The notes under the pieces: model-generated | The model's database searches: none | What the model saw: only the letters and a program-made list of their open reading frames with translations | Told to the model about the DNA's origin: nothing | NCBI RefSeq assembly: GCF_025753855.1 | Contig: NZ_JAOWPT010000018.1 | Location: 36,290 to 100,289 of the forward strand | DNA from: Mesorhizobium sp. ZC-5 | Lineage (GTDB): Bacteria > Pseudomonadota > Alphaproteobacteria > Rhizobiales > Rhizobiaceae | Length of the DNA: 64,000 nucleotides | Reading direction: 5' to 3' | Position numbers and translations under genes: made by a program | Part shown: in pieces, positions 7,656 through 17,441 of the stretch | How the letters are laid out: every line of letters starts with the position of its first letter | How positions within the stretch are numbered: position 1 is the first letter of the stretch

Positions 7656-8132
7656 ATGGACTGGAGCGCGGCGATCGAGAGGGAAAGGCAGGTGCTGAAG
7701 CGCATCGTCGCACTGTTCTGCGCCCTCGCCGCCCTGTGCGACCGCATCTGCACCCGGTCGCGTCCGGCGCGGCGCCTTGTCCTGTGGATTTTGCGACCGG
7801 CCGAAGCCGCCGCGCTGGAGCGCATCGCCGAGGCCGGGCCGGCGCCTTTGGCCCTGCTGTGGCAGCGCGGCGACAGTCTCGCCGAGGCCAGGCGGCTTTC
7901 CCGCTGCTTCCGGGCGGCGGCGCGTGCGGTGAAGCGCGAAATCGAGGCACTGGACAGGTGCGGGGCCGGCGCCATGCGCCGCGGCTGCGCGGCTTTATTC
8001 GGAGCTTCGTTCGGCCGCCGCTTCGCCGGCCGCGATCGTCCGCTCCGCAACCTCGCCCCGGCAACAGCCGGGCTGTCGCGCTACCCTTCCGCACCTGGGC
8101 CGCCGATGCCGGAACGCCTCGACACGTCCTGA
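7656..8132 (+). CDS. Conserved hypothetical protein of Rhizobiales
   Basis: 158 residues, rich in Arg and Ala: MDWSAAIERERQVLKRIVALFCALAALC, then two helical segments and RRLVLWILRPAEAAALERI. I recall similar MDW-start proteins in rhizobia, but no function. GGAG sites precede the ATG. The right end of the IS1595-type element lies 65 bases upstream, so the insertion may have altered this gene's promoter. Confidence 0.6.
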   Translation: MDWSAAIERERQVLKRIVALFCALAALCDRICTRSRPARRLVLWILRPAEAAALERIAEAGPAPLALLWQRGDSLAEARRLSRCFRAAARAVKREIEALDRCGAGAMRRGCAALFGASFGRRFAGRDRPLRNLAPATAGLSRYPSAPGPPMPERLDTS

Positions 8133-8327
8133 TCGAGGCCGGATTCCGAAAGGTCGCCTCCAAATCCGCTCCGCACAGCCGTGTCGGCGCGCGTTGGCGC
8201 ATGGGCGGCCGACTCACCCACATCCTGTCCAATGCAATACGGCTTAATTTCGAGATTTTGCGCCGCCGATCTGGAAGCGGAAGAGAATGGGACATAGATT
8301 ACTGGCTTCCACAAACATGAGAGCCGG

Positions 8328-9743
8328 ATGACCCCTTCCCTCACCGCCCAATTCGATATTTCCGACGACCGCATCCGCCGTATCGTTGCCGACACGATCA
8401 ACGGTGCCGACGATGGCGAACTCTATCTGGAATCCAGCCAGAGCGAGTCGCTGATGTTCGACAACGGTCGCCTGAAAACCGCGAACTTCAATACGGACCA
8501 GGGGTTTGGACTGCGGGCGGTGGCCGGCGAGGCCACCGGTTATGCGCATTCGAGCGAATTGTCGGAAGCCGCATTGTTGCGCGCTTCGGACGCGGTTTCC
8601 GCCGTCAAGGGCGGCTATTCGGGAACGCTTGCCGCGGCCCCCGCACGCACCAACCGCCATCTCTATGGCGAGGAAAACCCGATCGGTTCACCGTCCTTCG
8701 AGGAAAAAGCCAGGCTTTTGCAGGAAATCGACGCCTTCCTGCGCGGCAAGGATCCGCGCGTCCGCCAGGTTACCGCCTCGCTCGCTTCATCATGGCAGCA
8801 CATCGAGATCCTGCGCGCCGACGGACAGGTGGTGCGCGACGTGCGTCCGTTGGTGCGCATGAATGTCGCAGTGGTCGTCGGCGACGGCGACCGCCAGGAG
8901 ACCGGCTCCCACGGCATGGGCGGACGCAAGGGTTTCGGCGAGTTCGTCGCCGAGGATTCCTGGAAATTCGCCGCCGACGAGGCGTTGCGTCAGGCGCTGG
9001 TCAATCTCGAGGCCATCCCCGCCCCCGCCGGCACGTTCGACATCGTTCTGTCGGCAGGCTGGCCCGGCGTCATGCTGCACGAGGCGGTCGGACACGGGCT
9101 GGAGGGCGACTTCAACCGCAAAAAGACCTCCGCCTTCGCCGGACTGCTCGGCCAACAGGTCGCATCGAAGGGCGTGACGGTCGTCGACGACGGGACCATC
9201 AACGAGCGGCGCGGCTCGCTCACCATCGACGACGAGGGCACGCCGACCAATCGCACCGTGCTGATCGACGACGGCAAGCTCGTCGGTTACATGCAGGACC
9301 GCCAGAACGCCCGGCTGATGGGCATGGACCCGACCGGCAACGGCCGCCGCGAATCCTATGCGCACCAGCCGATGCCGCGGATGACCAACACCTACATGAC
9401 CTCCGGCGACAAGACGCCCGAAGAAATCATCGCGTCGGTGCAGAAAGGCATCTACGCGGTTTCCTTCGGCGGTGGTCAGGTCGACATCACTTCGGGCAAA
9501 TTCGTCTTCGGCTGCACCGAGGCCTACATGATCGAGAACGGCAAGGTCACGCAGCCGATCAAGGGGGCCATGCTGATCGGCAACGGACCTGATGCCATGC
9601 ACCGTGTCTCGATGATCGGCAACGACATGAAGCTCGACACCGGCATCGGCATGTGCGGCAAGGCCGGACAGGGCGTGCCGGTTGGAGTCGGCCAGCCGCA
9701 TCTGCGCATGAATCAGATGACAGTCGGCGGCACGCGGGCCTAG
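8328..9743 (+). CDS. tldD: TldD metalloprotease
   Basis: 471 residues, full length for TldD, which with TldE (PmbA) forms a heterodimeric zinc protease that matures modified peptides and degrades unfolded ones. The zinc site HEAVGHGLEGD is at residues 251-261, and the second-half motif FGCTEAYMIENG carries the conserved Cys near the active site. An intact partner gene is not in the window. It is near ctaC in many rhizobia; here the accessory island intervenes. Confidence 0.96.
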   Translation: MTPSLTAQFDISDDRIRRIVADTINGADDGELYLESSQSESLMFDNGRLKTANFNTDQGFGLRAVAGEATGYAHSSELSEAALLRASDAVSAVKGGYSGTLAAAPARTNRHLYGEENPIGSPSFEEKARLLQEIDAFLRGKDPRVRQVTASLASSWQHIEILRADGQVVRDVRPLVRMNVAVVVGDGDRQETGSHGMGGRKGFGEFVAEDSWKFAADEALRQALVNLEAIPAPAGTFDIVLSAGWPGVMLHEAVGHGLEGDFNRKKTSAFAGLLGQQVASKGVTVVDDGTINERRGSLTIDDEGTPTNRTVLIDDGKLVGYMQDRQNARLMGMDPTGNGRRESYAHQPMPRMTNTYMTSGDKTPEEIIASVQKGIYAVSFGGGQVDITSGKFVFGCTEAYMIENGKVTQPIKGAMLIGNGPDAMHRVSMIGNDMKLDTGIGMCGKAGQGVPVGVGQPHLRMNQMTVGGTRA

Positions 9744-9776
9744 ATACCCTTTCGGTGATTCACCGGGAGCTTAGAG

Positions 9777-10166
9777 ATGACCGCTTCGCCCTTGATCGAC
9801 CAGCGTTTTGTCGCCGGTTTTTTACTTGGCCCGCTGCTCGGCGCCTTTCTCTATGCGGCGATCGTCGGCGTCTTCGCGGGTAGCGGTTCGGAGGGGTTCT
9901 GGTTCTACCTGGCGACGTCGCTCGCCTATGGCTACGCCGCCAGCCTGCTCATGCTTTTGCCGGCTTTCCTGCTGCTCAGGCAGTTCCGGCTCGACAACTG
10001 GCTGACCTGCGCCGCGGTGGGGCTGGTCGCCGGCTTCATCTTCTATCTGATCGTCTTCCACCTGCCGGCGACGTCTTCCAACTTGAACGCGCTGATGCTT
10101 TTCGGGGTCATGCCTTTCCTGTTCATCGCCTGCTCCATCCGGTTGATCGCGGGCAAGCGGGTTTGA
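9777..10166 (+). CDS. Small integral membrane protein, unknown function
   Basis: 129 residues with four hydrophobic helices (about 13-33, 40-65, 75-97, 102-125). No family recognised. Its stop overlaps the TTG start of the sirtuin gene, so the two are coupled in one operon behind tldD. Confidence 0.75.
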   Translation: MTASPLIDQRFVAGFLLGPLLGAFLYAAIVGVFAGSGSEGFWFYLATSLAYGYAASLLMLLPAFLLLRQFRLDNWLTCAAVGLVAGFIFYLIVFHLPATSSNLNALMLFGVMPFLFIACSIRLIAGKRV

Positions 10167-10870
10167 GGCGGTTCGAACGGATTGTCGTGCTCACCGGTGC
10201 CGGCATTTCGGCCGAATCGGGCGTCGATACGTTCCGCGACAAAGACGGCATCTGGTCGAAGATCGACTATCGCGACGTGGCGACACCACAAGGTTTCGAG
10301 CGAAACCCCGGCCTGGTGCACGATTTCTACAATCAGCGAAGACGCGGCATGGCCGGCGTCGAGCCGAACGCCGCCCACTTCGCCCTGGCAGAGCTGGAGC
10401 GAGAGTTTCATGCGCATTTCCTGCTGGTCACGCAGAACATCGACGATCTGCACGAACGCGCCGGCTCGCGCCAACTCATCCACATGCACGGCGAACTGGC
10501 CAAGGCGCTGTGCATGAATTGCGGCAGCCGCCATGAATGGCGCGACGACCTTTCGACTTCGGTGCCCTGCCCGGCCTGCCACCACACCGGCCTGATGCGC
10601 CCCGATGTCGTCTGGTTCGGCGAGTTCCCCTATCAAATGGACGAGATCGAGGCTGCTCTCGGTACTTGCGACCTGTTCGTCTCGATCGGCACCAGCGGCA
10701 ACGTCTATCCGGCTGCGGGCTTCGTCGAGGAGGCACGCAGCGCCGGCGCCTACACCGTCGAACTCAACCTCGAACCTTCCGGAGGGCGCAACCTGTTCGC
10801 CGAGGCGATCCATGGCCGCGCAACCGAGATCGTCCCGGCTTTCGCAAAACAACTGCTCGGATCGGGATAG
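10163..10870 (+). CDS. cobB: NAD-dependent protein deacylase of the Sir2 family
   Basis: 235 residues. Sirtuins remove acyl groups from lysines using NAD. Visible are the NAD-binding GAGIS (about 12-16) with FRDKDGIW, the catalytic His in IHMHGEL, and the zinc site Cys117/Cys120/Cys136/Cys139 (CMNC...CPAC). The YNQR motif in FYNQRRRG matches the Tyr-x-x-Arg pair that lets CobB/SIRT5-type enzymes accept succinyl groups. The start is TTG, overlapping the stop of the previous gene. Confidence 0.93.
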   Translation: MRRFERIVVLTGAGISAESGVDTFRDKDGIWSKIDYRDVATPQGFERNPGLVHDFYNQRRRGMAGVEPNAAHFALAELEREFHAHFLLVTQNIDDLHERAGSRQLIHMHGELAKALCMNCGSRHEWRDDLSTSVPCPACHHTGLMRPDVVWFGEFPYQMDEIEAALGTCDLFVSIGTSGNVYPAAGFVEEARSAGAYTVELNLEPSGGRNLFAEAIHGRATEIVPAFAKQLLGSG

Positions 10871-10876
10871 AAACGC

Positions 10877-12118
10877 TCAGCGTCTTTTCCGCGGTTTCTC
10901 CAGCAGCGCCACGGCCTCGACATGCGGCGACCACAAGAACTGGTCGACCGGCGTCACGCTTTTGAGCCGGTAACCGCCGCCGATCAGGATAGCGAGGTCC
11001 CGGGCCAGCGTTGCCGGGTTGCACGAAACCGCCGCCACCAGGGGAATATCCGAGCGGGCGATCTGTTTCGACTGGTCTTCGGCGCCGGCACGCGGCGGAT
11101 CGAACACCAGCCCGTCGAAGGCGTTCAGTTCCTTGAAGGTCAGCGGCCGGCGGAACAGATCACGCCGCTCGGCGATCACGCGTTTCAGACCCGTTCCAAA
11201 GCGGAAACCGCGATCGAGCGCGGCAAGGGCGGCGCCATCGCCCTCCACCGCGTGCACCTCCGCCTTTTTCGCCAGCCGCAGCGCAAAGGCGCCGGAACCG
11301 GCAAACAGGTCGGCGATCTTTTTGGCTTTGGCGAGATGGCCGGCGACAAGTTCCACCATCGCGTTTTCCGCAGCCGCGACCGCCTGCAGGAACCCGCCCG
11401 GCGGCGGCGAAACCGATACGTCCCCGAAAAAGACCGCCGGCTTCCTCGGTTCGACGATGATCTCGCCATCGACCGAGAGCCTGGCCAGACCTTCGCGCGC
11501 GACGAAATCCGACGCCATTATGCGGGCAGCGCCGACAAGCTCGCCCGAATCCGTTGCGGCGATATCGAGGCCGGACGCTGTCTGCGTCACCGACAGATGG
11601 AACGGCTTCGCCGTCTTGCAGATCAGCCCGCCCAGCGCCTTCAGCGTCCCGAGTGCGGCGACGATCTCCGGCACGGCGATCGGGCACTCCTCGATGTCGG
11701 TGATCGTATGAGAATGGGCACGGTTGTAACCGAGTTGCATGCCGGTCTCGGTGCGGCGCGCCGAAAGAGTGACACGCCGCCGCGACGCCGGCGGGCATGG
11801 GATCGTCGCGGCGACATCCGCCTCGATCCGCTCGCGCTTGAGCGCTTCGACGACCTTGTCGCGTTTCCAGTCATTGTACGCGCCCGCTTCCAGGTGCTGA
11901 ACCGCACAGCCACCGCATTCGCCGAAATGACGGCAGGCCGGCTCGACCCGCAGCGGCGACGGCTCCAGCACGGCCATCAGCGTGGCGCGATCCTTCTCGC
12001 GCGCCGCGGTCACCACTTCGCCCGGCAGCGTGAACGGCACGAAGACCGGACCGGTTTCGGTGTTGGCGATACCGTCACCCTGCGCGCCGAAGCGGTCGAT
12101 GGTGAAACGGCTGCTCAT
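10877..12118 (-). CDS. TrmA/RlmD-type SAM-dependent RNA 5-methyluridine methyltransferase
   Basis: 413 residues: N-terminal TRAM-like RNA-binding part, an iron-sulfur cysteine cluster (ACRHFGECGGCAVQH near residues 62-76), a SAM-binding domain (DLFAGSGAF), and the C-terminal catalytic motif VSCNPATLARD with its nucleophilic Cys. The target could be U747 or U1939 of 23S rRNA; sequence alone does not decide. Its start overlaps the stop of tlyA by four bases. Confidence 0.9.
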   Translation of the reverse strand: MSSRFTIDRFGAQGDGIANTETGPVFVPFTLPGEVVTAAREKDRATLMAVLEPSPLRVEPACRHFGECGGCAVQHLEAGAYNDWKRDKVVEALKRERIEADVAATIPCPPASRRRVTLSARRTETGMQLGYNRAHSHTITDIEECPIAVPEIVAALGTLKALGGLICKTAKPFHLSVTQTASGLDIAATDSGELVGAARIMASDFVAREGLARLSVDGEIIVEPRKPAVFFGDVSVSPPPGGFLQAVAAAENAMVELVAGHLAKAKKIADLFAGSGAFALRLAKKAEVHAVEGDGAALAALDRGFRFGTGLKRVIAERRDLFRRPLTFKELNAFDGLVFDPPRAGAEDQSKQIARSDIPLVAAVSCNPATLARDLAILIGGGYRLKSVTPVDQFLWSPHVEAVALLEKPRKRR

Positions 12119-12879
12119 CGGTCCTTGATCCCGGCAAGGAGGAATTCGCGGTTGCCGTCGCCGCCTTCGATCGGCGACGAACTAATGCCAAGCGCACGCC
12201 AGCCCGGAAACGCATCGAGCCACTGTCGCCGTTCCTCCGCGATTCTTGGGCCCTCGGCGGGATCGCGCAGCAGCCCTCCCTTGCCGATGGCGTCACGCCC
12301 GGCCTCGAACTGCGGCTTGACCAGGAAGATCCCGCGCGCACCTTGTGCGGCGAGGTCGAGCGCTGGCGGCAATGCCAGCGTCAGCGAGATGAAGCTGACA
12401 TCGGAAACCAGCAAGTCCGGCCGTCGGCCAACAAGATGATCCAAGCTCAAGTCGCGGGCGTTCAGGCCTTCGATACAGGTGACGCGGGGATCTGCCTTCA
12501 ACGCCGCATCCAACTGACCGTGGCCGACGTCGAGCGCTACGACATACGCGGCGTCGCGCTCCAGCAAAACCTGCGTGAACCCTCCAGTGGAGGCGCCGAT
12601 GTCAAGCGCACGGCAGCCGGCAGGATCGAAACCGAAATGATCGAGCCCGGCGATCAGCTTCAGCGCGGCGCGCGACACATAGCCTTGCGCCGGGTCATCA
12701 ACGGCAATCGCAGCCGTCGCCGCGACCGCCTGTCCCGGCTTGGCGGCGGCACGGCCGTCGACCGTGACGGTGCCGCGCTCAACCGCGTCGCGGGCGCGAG
12801 ACCGGCTGGCGAAGAGGCCACGGCTTACGAGCAATTCGTCAAGTCTCAGGCGCTGGTTAGTGGATTGGCCGGCTTTCAT
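12115..12879 (-). CDS. tlyA: TlyA-family rRNA 2'-O-methyltransferase
   Basis: 254 residues: an S4 RNA-binding domain at the N-terminus (RLDELLVSRGLFASRSRARDAVERG) and an FtsJ/RrmJ-like methyltransferase domain with SAM motif ALDIGASTGGFTQVLL. The family methylates the ribose of 16S and/or 23S rRNA cytidines; the haemolysin name is historical. It is translationally coupled to the downstream RNA methyltransferase, giving an rRNA-modification operon. Confidence 0.93.
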   Translation of the reverse strand: MKAGQSTNQRLRLDELLVSRGLFASRSRARDAVERGTVTVDGRAAAKPGQAVAATAAIAVDDPAQGYVSRAALKLIAGLDHFGFDPAGCRALDIGASTGGFTQVLLERDAAYVVALDVGHGQLDAALKADPRVTCIEGLNARDLSLDHLVGRRPDLLVSDVSFISLTLALPPALDLAAQGARGIFLVKPQFEAGRDAIGKGGLLRDPAEGPRIAEERRQWLDAFPGWRALGISSSPIEGGDGNREFLLAGIKDR

Positions 12880-12921
12880 CGGCCTTCATTGAAGAAAGCC
12901 GGCGGCGAATGCAAGAAGCCC

Positions 12922-13215
12922 TCAGTAAGTGCTTGCGGCCAGCCGCAGCGGCAGGGGTGCCGTCATCAGGCTGCTTGCCGCGGCATTCCAGGCACGTTCA
13001 TTATCCAGGGCAACCAGCAGCGGGCCGACATCCGCCTTCAACGGCCCCCTGATATCGCCGATCCTGCCCGCAACGATGCGCATAACCGCCTGCTCCAGCT
13101 TGCGGTCGTAGGATGGACGCTCGAAAATATCGATCTTCCTGCGCGGCATTTCACCAGCCAACACCGGCGTGGCCGCGCAAGACGCGATCAGCGCGAACAT
13201 CGCCGGTTTTCTCAT
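12922..13215 (-). CDS. Small exported protein, unknown function
   Basis: 97 residues with a signal peptide ending at ...TPVLAG and a mature part of about 75 residues starting EMPRRKIDIFERPSYDRKLEQAVMRIVAG. Not recognised. GGGAG lies upstream of the ATG. It precedes tlyA on the same strand with a 42-base gap. Confidence 0.6.
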   Translation of the reverse strand: MRKPAMFALIASCAATPVLAGEMPRRKIDIFERPSYDRKLEQAVMRIVAGRIGDIRGPLKADVGPLLVALDNERAWNAAASSLMTAPLPLRLAASTY

Positions 13216-13350
13216 GCCGCAGTGCTCCCTTGCCCGGAAGCACTATTACGTACCGCCAGCTAAGGAACGACCAAGAGAAACGGTAAGCAAACCGCCAAAA
13301 TTCAGCGTAAACAAAGTTTTAGAACCGACAACTTGGAGCAATCCATAGGC

Positions 13351-13845
13351 TTAACCTGCAGCCCACTCCGAACGGAGGATGGACATGATCAGTTCGTCGC
13401 GGTGGCGGCCGCCAAAATAGGCGCTGCCGCGAGCCACGCCTTCAGCCCCGAAGCCAGCGGCTTCATAGGCGCGGCGACCGCGAACGTTTTCTGGAAACAC
13501 GCCAAGCCACAGGCGATAGGCATCCGTTCCGTTGAAGACGGCTTCTACCAGTGCGCCAAGCAGCGCCCGACCATGACCACGGTTCGGATCGCACACGGCA
13601 ACGCGTTTGATGAGCGTCATTTTCTCCGGTGACGCCCAATCACGAACAATGGCGAATCCTACGGGCTGATCCGCAATCCTCGCGATGAAATAGGCGTGAC
13701 GTCCATCCGACAAGGCCGCCCGGTGACGCGCTTCATCCCAGCGTCCCACCAGTTCCTCATAGCCCTCCAGCCGCTCCGTCGCCATGACGAACGGCAGTTC
13801 GACCTCAGTCGCCCTGAAGAGCTCGAGGCTGGAATCGGCTGCCAT
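13351..13845 (-). CDS. GNAT-family N-acetyltransferase
   Basis: 164 residues with the GNAT acetyl-CoA site as CDPNRGHGRALLGALVEAVF (R-G-x-G type, residues ~90-108) and the C-terminal ENVRGRRAYEAAGF. Substrate unknown. It lies 18 bases beyond the dxs stop on the same strand and may share its transcript. Confidence 0.85.
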   Translation of the reverse strand: MAADSSLELFRATEVELPFVMATERLEGYEELVGRWDEARHRAALSDGRHAYFIARIADQPVGFAIVRDWASPEKMTLIKRVAVCDPNRGHGRALLGALVEAVFNGTDAYRLWLGVFPENVRGRRAYEAAGFGAEGVARGSAYFGGRHRDELIMSILRSEWAAG

Positions 13846-13863
13846 GGTGGGGGTCTCGCGAAA

Positions 13864-15777
13864 TTACGCCCTGACGGCCTGTGCCGAACTGCCGAGCGCG
13901 GCAAATACCGAGCGCACGATGCCGGCGGCGTCGAGCCCGGCATCGGCATACATCTTTTCGGGCTTGGCATGGTCGGTGAAGGCGTCCGGCAATACCAGCG
14001 GCCGCACCTTCAGGCCACTGTCGAGCAGGCCCTCCGTCGCCAGGAATTGCAGCACATGGCTGGCAAAACCGCCGACGGAGCCTTCCTCGACGGTGACCAG
14101 CACCTCATGCGACCGCGCCAGCCGGCGGATCAGGTCCTCGTCCAGCGGCTTGGCGAAGCGGGCATCGGCAACTGTCGCGGAAAGCCCGGCAGCATCGAGT
14201 TCCTCGGCCGCGATCAAGCAATCCTGCAGTCGCGTGCCGAAGGACAGGAGCGCGACCTTGGTGCCTTCCTTGACGATGCGGCCCTTGCCGATCTCGAGCA
14301 CCGAGCCGCGTTCCGGCATCTCGACGCCGACGCCGTTGCCGCGCGGGTAGCGGAAGGCGATCGGGCCGTCGTCATAGGCGCTAGCGGTACGAACCATATG
14401 GCGGAGTTCGGCCTCGTCGGCCGCCGCCATCACTACGAAACCGGGCAGCGAGGCGAGGTAGGTGGTGTCGAAGGCCCCGCAATGGGTCGGCCCGTCTGCC
14501 CCGACGAAACCGGCGCGGTCGATCGGGAAACGCACCGGCAGCTTCTGGATCGCCACGTCGTGGACGACCTGGTCGTAGGCGCGCTGCAGGAAGGTCGAAT
14601 AGATCGCGGCGAACGGCTTGTAGCCTTCGGTCGCCAGTCCCGCGGCGAAAGTCACCGCGTGTTGTTCGGCAATACCGACATCGAAGGTGCGTTCCGGAAA
14701 CGCCTCGCCGAAGAAATCGAGCCCGGTACCCGAGGGCATCGCGGCGGTGATTGCCACGATCCTGTCGTCCTCGCGTGCTTCCTGGATCAGGCTGTCGGCG
14801 AAAACCTTGGTGTAGCTCGGTGCATTCGCCGGCGCCTTGGCCTGCGCACCGGTGATAACGTCGAACTTGTTGACGCCGTGGTACTTGTCGGCCGAAGCCT
14901 CGGCCGGGCCGTAACCCTTGCCTTTCTGCGTCACGACATGGATCAGCACCGGTCCGTCGATCGTGTCGCGCACATTCTTCAGCACCGGCAGCAGGTGCTC
15001 CAGATTGTGGCCGTCGATCGGGCCGACATAATAAAAGCCGAGTTCCTCGAACAGCGTGCCGCCGGTCCAGAAACCGCGCGCGAACTCTTCCGAACGGCGG
15101 GCCTTTTCCTCCAAGAATTTCGGCAGCCGCTTGGCCAGTTGCTTGGCCGTTTCGCGCAGCGAACGGTAGGTCTTGCCGGAAACCAGCCGAGCCAGATAGG
15201 CGCTCATGGCGCCGGCAGGCGGTGCGATCGACATGTCGTTGTCGTTGAGGATGACGATCAGCCGCGCATCGAGCGCGCCGGCATTGTTCATCGCCTCGTA
15301 GGCCATGCCGGCAGACATGGCACCGTCGCCGATCACCGCGATCACATTGTTCTTGCCGCCGGAAAGGTCGCGGGCGACCGCCATGCCGAGGCCGGCCGAA
15401 ATCGATGTCGAGGAATGCGCCGCACCGAATGGGTCGTATTCGCTCTCGGCCCGCTTGGTGAAGCCGGAAAGGCCGTCTTCCTGGCGCAGCGTGCGCATGC
15501 GGTCGCGGCGCCCGGTCAAAATCTTGTGCGGATAGGCCTGGTGGCCGACATCCCAGATCAGCCGGTCGTCCGGCGTGTTGAACACGTGGTGTAGCGCGAC
15601 CGTCAGTTCGATGACGCCCAGCCCGGCGCCGAGATGGCCGCCGGTATTCGAAACGATATCGATCAGATCGGCCCGCAGTTCACTGGCGAGCTGCGGCAGA
15701 TCGCTCTCTGGCAGTTTGCGCAGGTCCGCCGGAATGTGGATCTTGTCCAGAAGCGGTGTTTTCGAAGGCTGATTCAC
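13864..15777 (-). CDS. dxs: 1-deoxy-D-xylulose-5-phosphate synthase
   Basis: First enzyme of the MEP isoprenoid pathway: condenses pyruvate with glyceraldehyde 3-phosphate using thiamine diphosphate. From the GTG at 15777 the product is 637 residues, the usual length. Visible are GGHLGAGLG, the ThDP motif [16 protein letters not shown] ... LNDNDMS, and the transketolase middle domain with [15 protein letters not shown]. The frame is open far upstream over the pirin gene, but that extension is not DXS-like. The product feeds the ispB quinone side chain made by genes later in the window. Confidence 0.95.
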   Translation of the reverse strand: MNQPSKTPLLDKIHIPADLRKLPESDLPQLASELRADLIDIVSNTGGHLGAGLGVIELTVALHHVFNTPDDRLIWDVGHQAYPHKILTGRRDRMRTLRQEDGLSGFTKRAESEYDPFGAAHSSTSISAGLGMAVARDLSGGKNNVIAVIGDGAMSAGMAYEAMNNAGALDARLIVILNDNDMSIAPPAGAMSAYLARLVSGKTYRSLRETAKQLAKRLPKFLEEKARRSEEFARGFWTGGTLFEELGFYYVGPIDGHNLEHLLPVLKNVRDTIDGPVLIHVVTQKGKGYGPAEASADKYHGVNKFDVITGAQAKAPANAPSYTKVFADSLIQEAREDDRIVAITAAMPSGTGLDFFGEAFPERTFDVGIAEQHAVTFAAGLATEGYKPFAAIYSTFLQRAYDQVVHDVAIQKLPVRFPIDRAGFVGADGPTHCGAFDTTYLASLPGFVVMAAADEAELRHMVRTASAYDDGPIAFRYPRGNGVGVEMPERGSVLEIGKGRIVKEGTKVALLSFGTRLQDCLIAAEELDAAGLSATVADARFAKPLDEDLIRRLARSHEVLVTVEEGSVGGFASHVLQFLATEGLLDSGLKVRPLVLPDAFTDHAKPEKMYADAGLDAAGIVRSVFAALGSSAQAVRA

Positions 15778-15880
15778 AATAAAGAAGCCTGCTTGCTCGG
15801 CCAAATCCTTTCCGGGATAGAACCTCCCCTCCGGAAAGTAAATGTGCACTGGTGACGCGCCCCAATCGGCGCCAAAGGCG

Positions 15881-16801
15881 TCAATATTCGGGCAGTGGAA
15901 TGAATTCCTCCTCGTCGCCCGGAACGATGTCGAAGCGGCCGGTCTTCCATTCCTCCTTGGCCTGTTCGATGCGTTCCTTCGACGAAGACACGAAATTCCA
16001 CCAGATATACCGTTTGGAACCAAGCGAAGCACCTCCGAAGAGCATGAAATGGGCACCGTTTTCAGACGAGACGACGATTTCGTCACCGGGGCGGAACACC
16101 AGCAGCCGGTCTGGATGGAAGCGGTCGCCTGAAATCGTCACCGCGCCCTCGAGGATATAGATCGCGCGCTCCTCGGCATCGGCTGGAATCCGGACACGCG
16201 AGCCCGGCGCCAACGCGATATCGGCGTAAAGCGTGTCGCTGGCGGTGGTGACCGGCGAACGCACCCCATCGAACTGTCCGATCACGACGCGGCCCGAGAC
16301 CCCATCCGCATCGAGCTTGGGTAGCGCCGAGTGACCGGTGTTCTCGAACACCGGCGCGACCTCTTCCTTGTCGTCGGGCAGAGCCAGCCAGGTCTGCAGC
16401 CCGGAAATCGACAGAGGGTTGCCGCGCAACTCCTCCGGCGAGCGCTCGGAATGCACGATGCCGCGGCCCGCTGTCATCAGGTTCACGTCGCCGGGCTCGA
16501 TCACCATCTCGGTACCAAGCGAATCGCGGTGCCTGATCTTGCCGTCGAACAGATATGTCACCGTCGCCAGCCCGATATGCGGGTGCGGACGGACATCCAG
16601 CGCCTGGCCAGCCCGCAGGATCGCCGGTCCCATGCGATCGAAGAAGATGAACGGGCCGACAAGGCGCCGCTTCGCGGTCGGCAACGCGCGCCGTACCTCG
16701 AAGCCGCCGATGTCCTTCGCGTTGGCGATCACCATCAGCTCGATGGCATCGCAAGAAAAGGCGTCGCCGGGTTCGGGATCACGTGCGGGAAAGAAGCTCA
16801 T
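15881..16801 (-). CDS. Pirin family protein
   Basis: 306 residues, two cupin domains. The N-terminal metal site is recognised by [17 protein letters not shown] and VHSERSP (His/His/His/Glu type). The longer C-terminal cupin and basic tail are typical of rhizobial pirins. Some bacterial pirins show quercetinase activity or modulate metabolism; the role here is unknown. The ATG at 16801 begins [13 protein letters not shown]. Confidence 0.9.
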   Translation of the reverse strand: MSFFPARDPEPGDAFSCDAIELMVIANAKDIGGFEVRRALPTAKRRLVGPFIFFDRMGPAILRAGQALDVRPHPHIGLATVTYLFDGKIRHRDSLGTEMVIEPGDVNLMTAGRGIVHSERSPEELRGNPLSISGLQTWLALPDDKEEVAPVFENTGHSALPKLDADGVSGRVVIGQFDGVRSPVTTASDTLYADIALAPGSRVRIPADAEERAIYILEGAVTISGDRFHPDRLLVFRPGDEIVVSSENGAHFMLFGGASLGSKRYIWWNFVSSSKERIEQAKEEWKTGRFDIVPGDEEEFIPLPEY

Positions 16802-16844
16802 GTCGCATCCTAAAGCGATATGAGCGCCTCTGTCATCAATTGCG

Positions 16845-17117
16845 TTAGGCGCTGGCGAACCGCAGCGCCGAACGCGCCTTGGCCTTGGCGGCTTCTTCCT
16901 CGCGGTTGCGCGGGTGCTGGTGCGTTTCCATCGAATGCAGCAGTTCGTGCGCCGTTTCGGCGATCTGGTCGACGGCGCGGTAGAAGGCTTCCTCGTTCTT
17001 TTTCGACGGCCTGGTCGTGCCGCTCAGCTTGCGGACAAACTGCAGCGCGGCGTCGCGGATTTCGTCATGCGTTGCCGGCGGATCGAAATTGAACAGTGTC
17101 TTGATGTTACGGCACAT
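16845..17117 (-). CDS. DUF2277 family protein
   Basis: 90 residues beginning MCRNIKTLFNFDPPATHDEI and containing FVRKLSGTTRPSKKNEEAF, the signature of DUF2277, a small widespread family of unknown function, probably an all-helical DNA- or nucleotide-associated protein. Confidence 0.9.
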   Translation of the reverse strand: MCRNIKTLFNFDPPATHDEIRDAALQFVRKLSGTTRPSKKNEEAFYRAVDQIAETAHELLHSMETHQHPRNREEEAAKAKARSALRFASA

Positions 17118-17186
17118 TGGCTGCTCCCGGGTTTCCGTTACCGTTTGCTGGCCTCTTAACTGGGCAGAAAGTGTCGCAAGGTCAAG

Positions 17187-17438
17187 TTATTCGCCGTCCA
17201 GCGGCTCCGTCGCGACAGGCTTGCCGTCGCGCGACAGCCTGATCTTCTCCACCTTGTCCTCCGCCGCCTTCAGCAGGCGGTCGCAATGCGCCTTCAGCGC
17301 CTCGCCGCGCTCGTAGATACGTATCGACTGGTCGAGCGGCACGTCGCCGCGCTCGAGATCATCGACGATCGCTTCCAGCGCGGCAAGCGCCTGCTCGAAG
17401 CTCATGGCCTTGATGTCCTCGTTCAATTCATCGGCCAT
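17187..17438 (-). CDS. xseB: Exodeoxyribonuclease VII small subunit
   Basis: 83 residues with the XseB coiled-coil core [27 protein letters not shown] (given in part) and [12 protein letters not shown]. It assembles on XseA to degrade single-stranded DNA. xseA is not in the window. The HDAC-like gene ends three bases upstream, so the two form one operon. Confidence 0.93.
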   Translation of the reverse strand: MADELNEDIKAMSFEQALAALEAIVDDLERGDVPLDQSIRIYERGEALKAHCDRLLKAAEDKVEKIRLSRDGKPVATEPLDGE

Positions 17439-17441
17439 CGC

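Noticed and set aside
13696-15594. 632-codon frame opposite dxs
   Set aside because: Arg/Gly-rich translation on the strand opposite a certain gene; typical shadow of high-GC coding DNA.
15778-16086. Upstream extension of dxs to 740 codons
   Set aside because: Runs over the pirin gene, lacks DXS-like sequence; GTG at 15777 gives the normal length.
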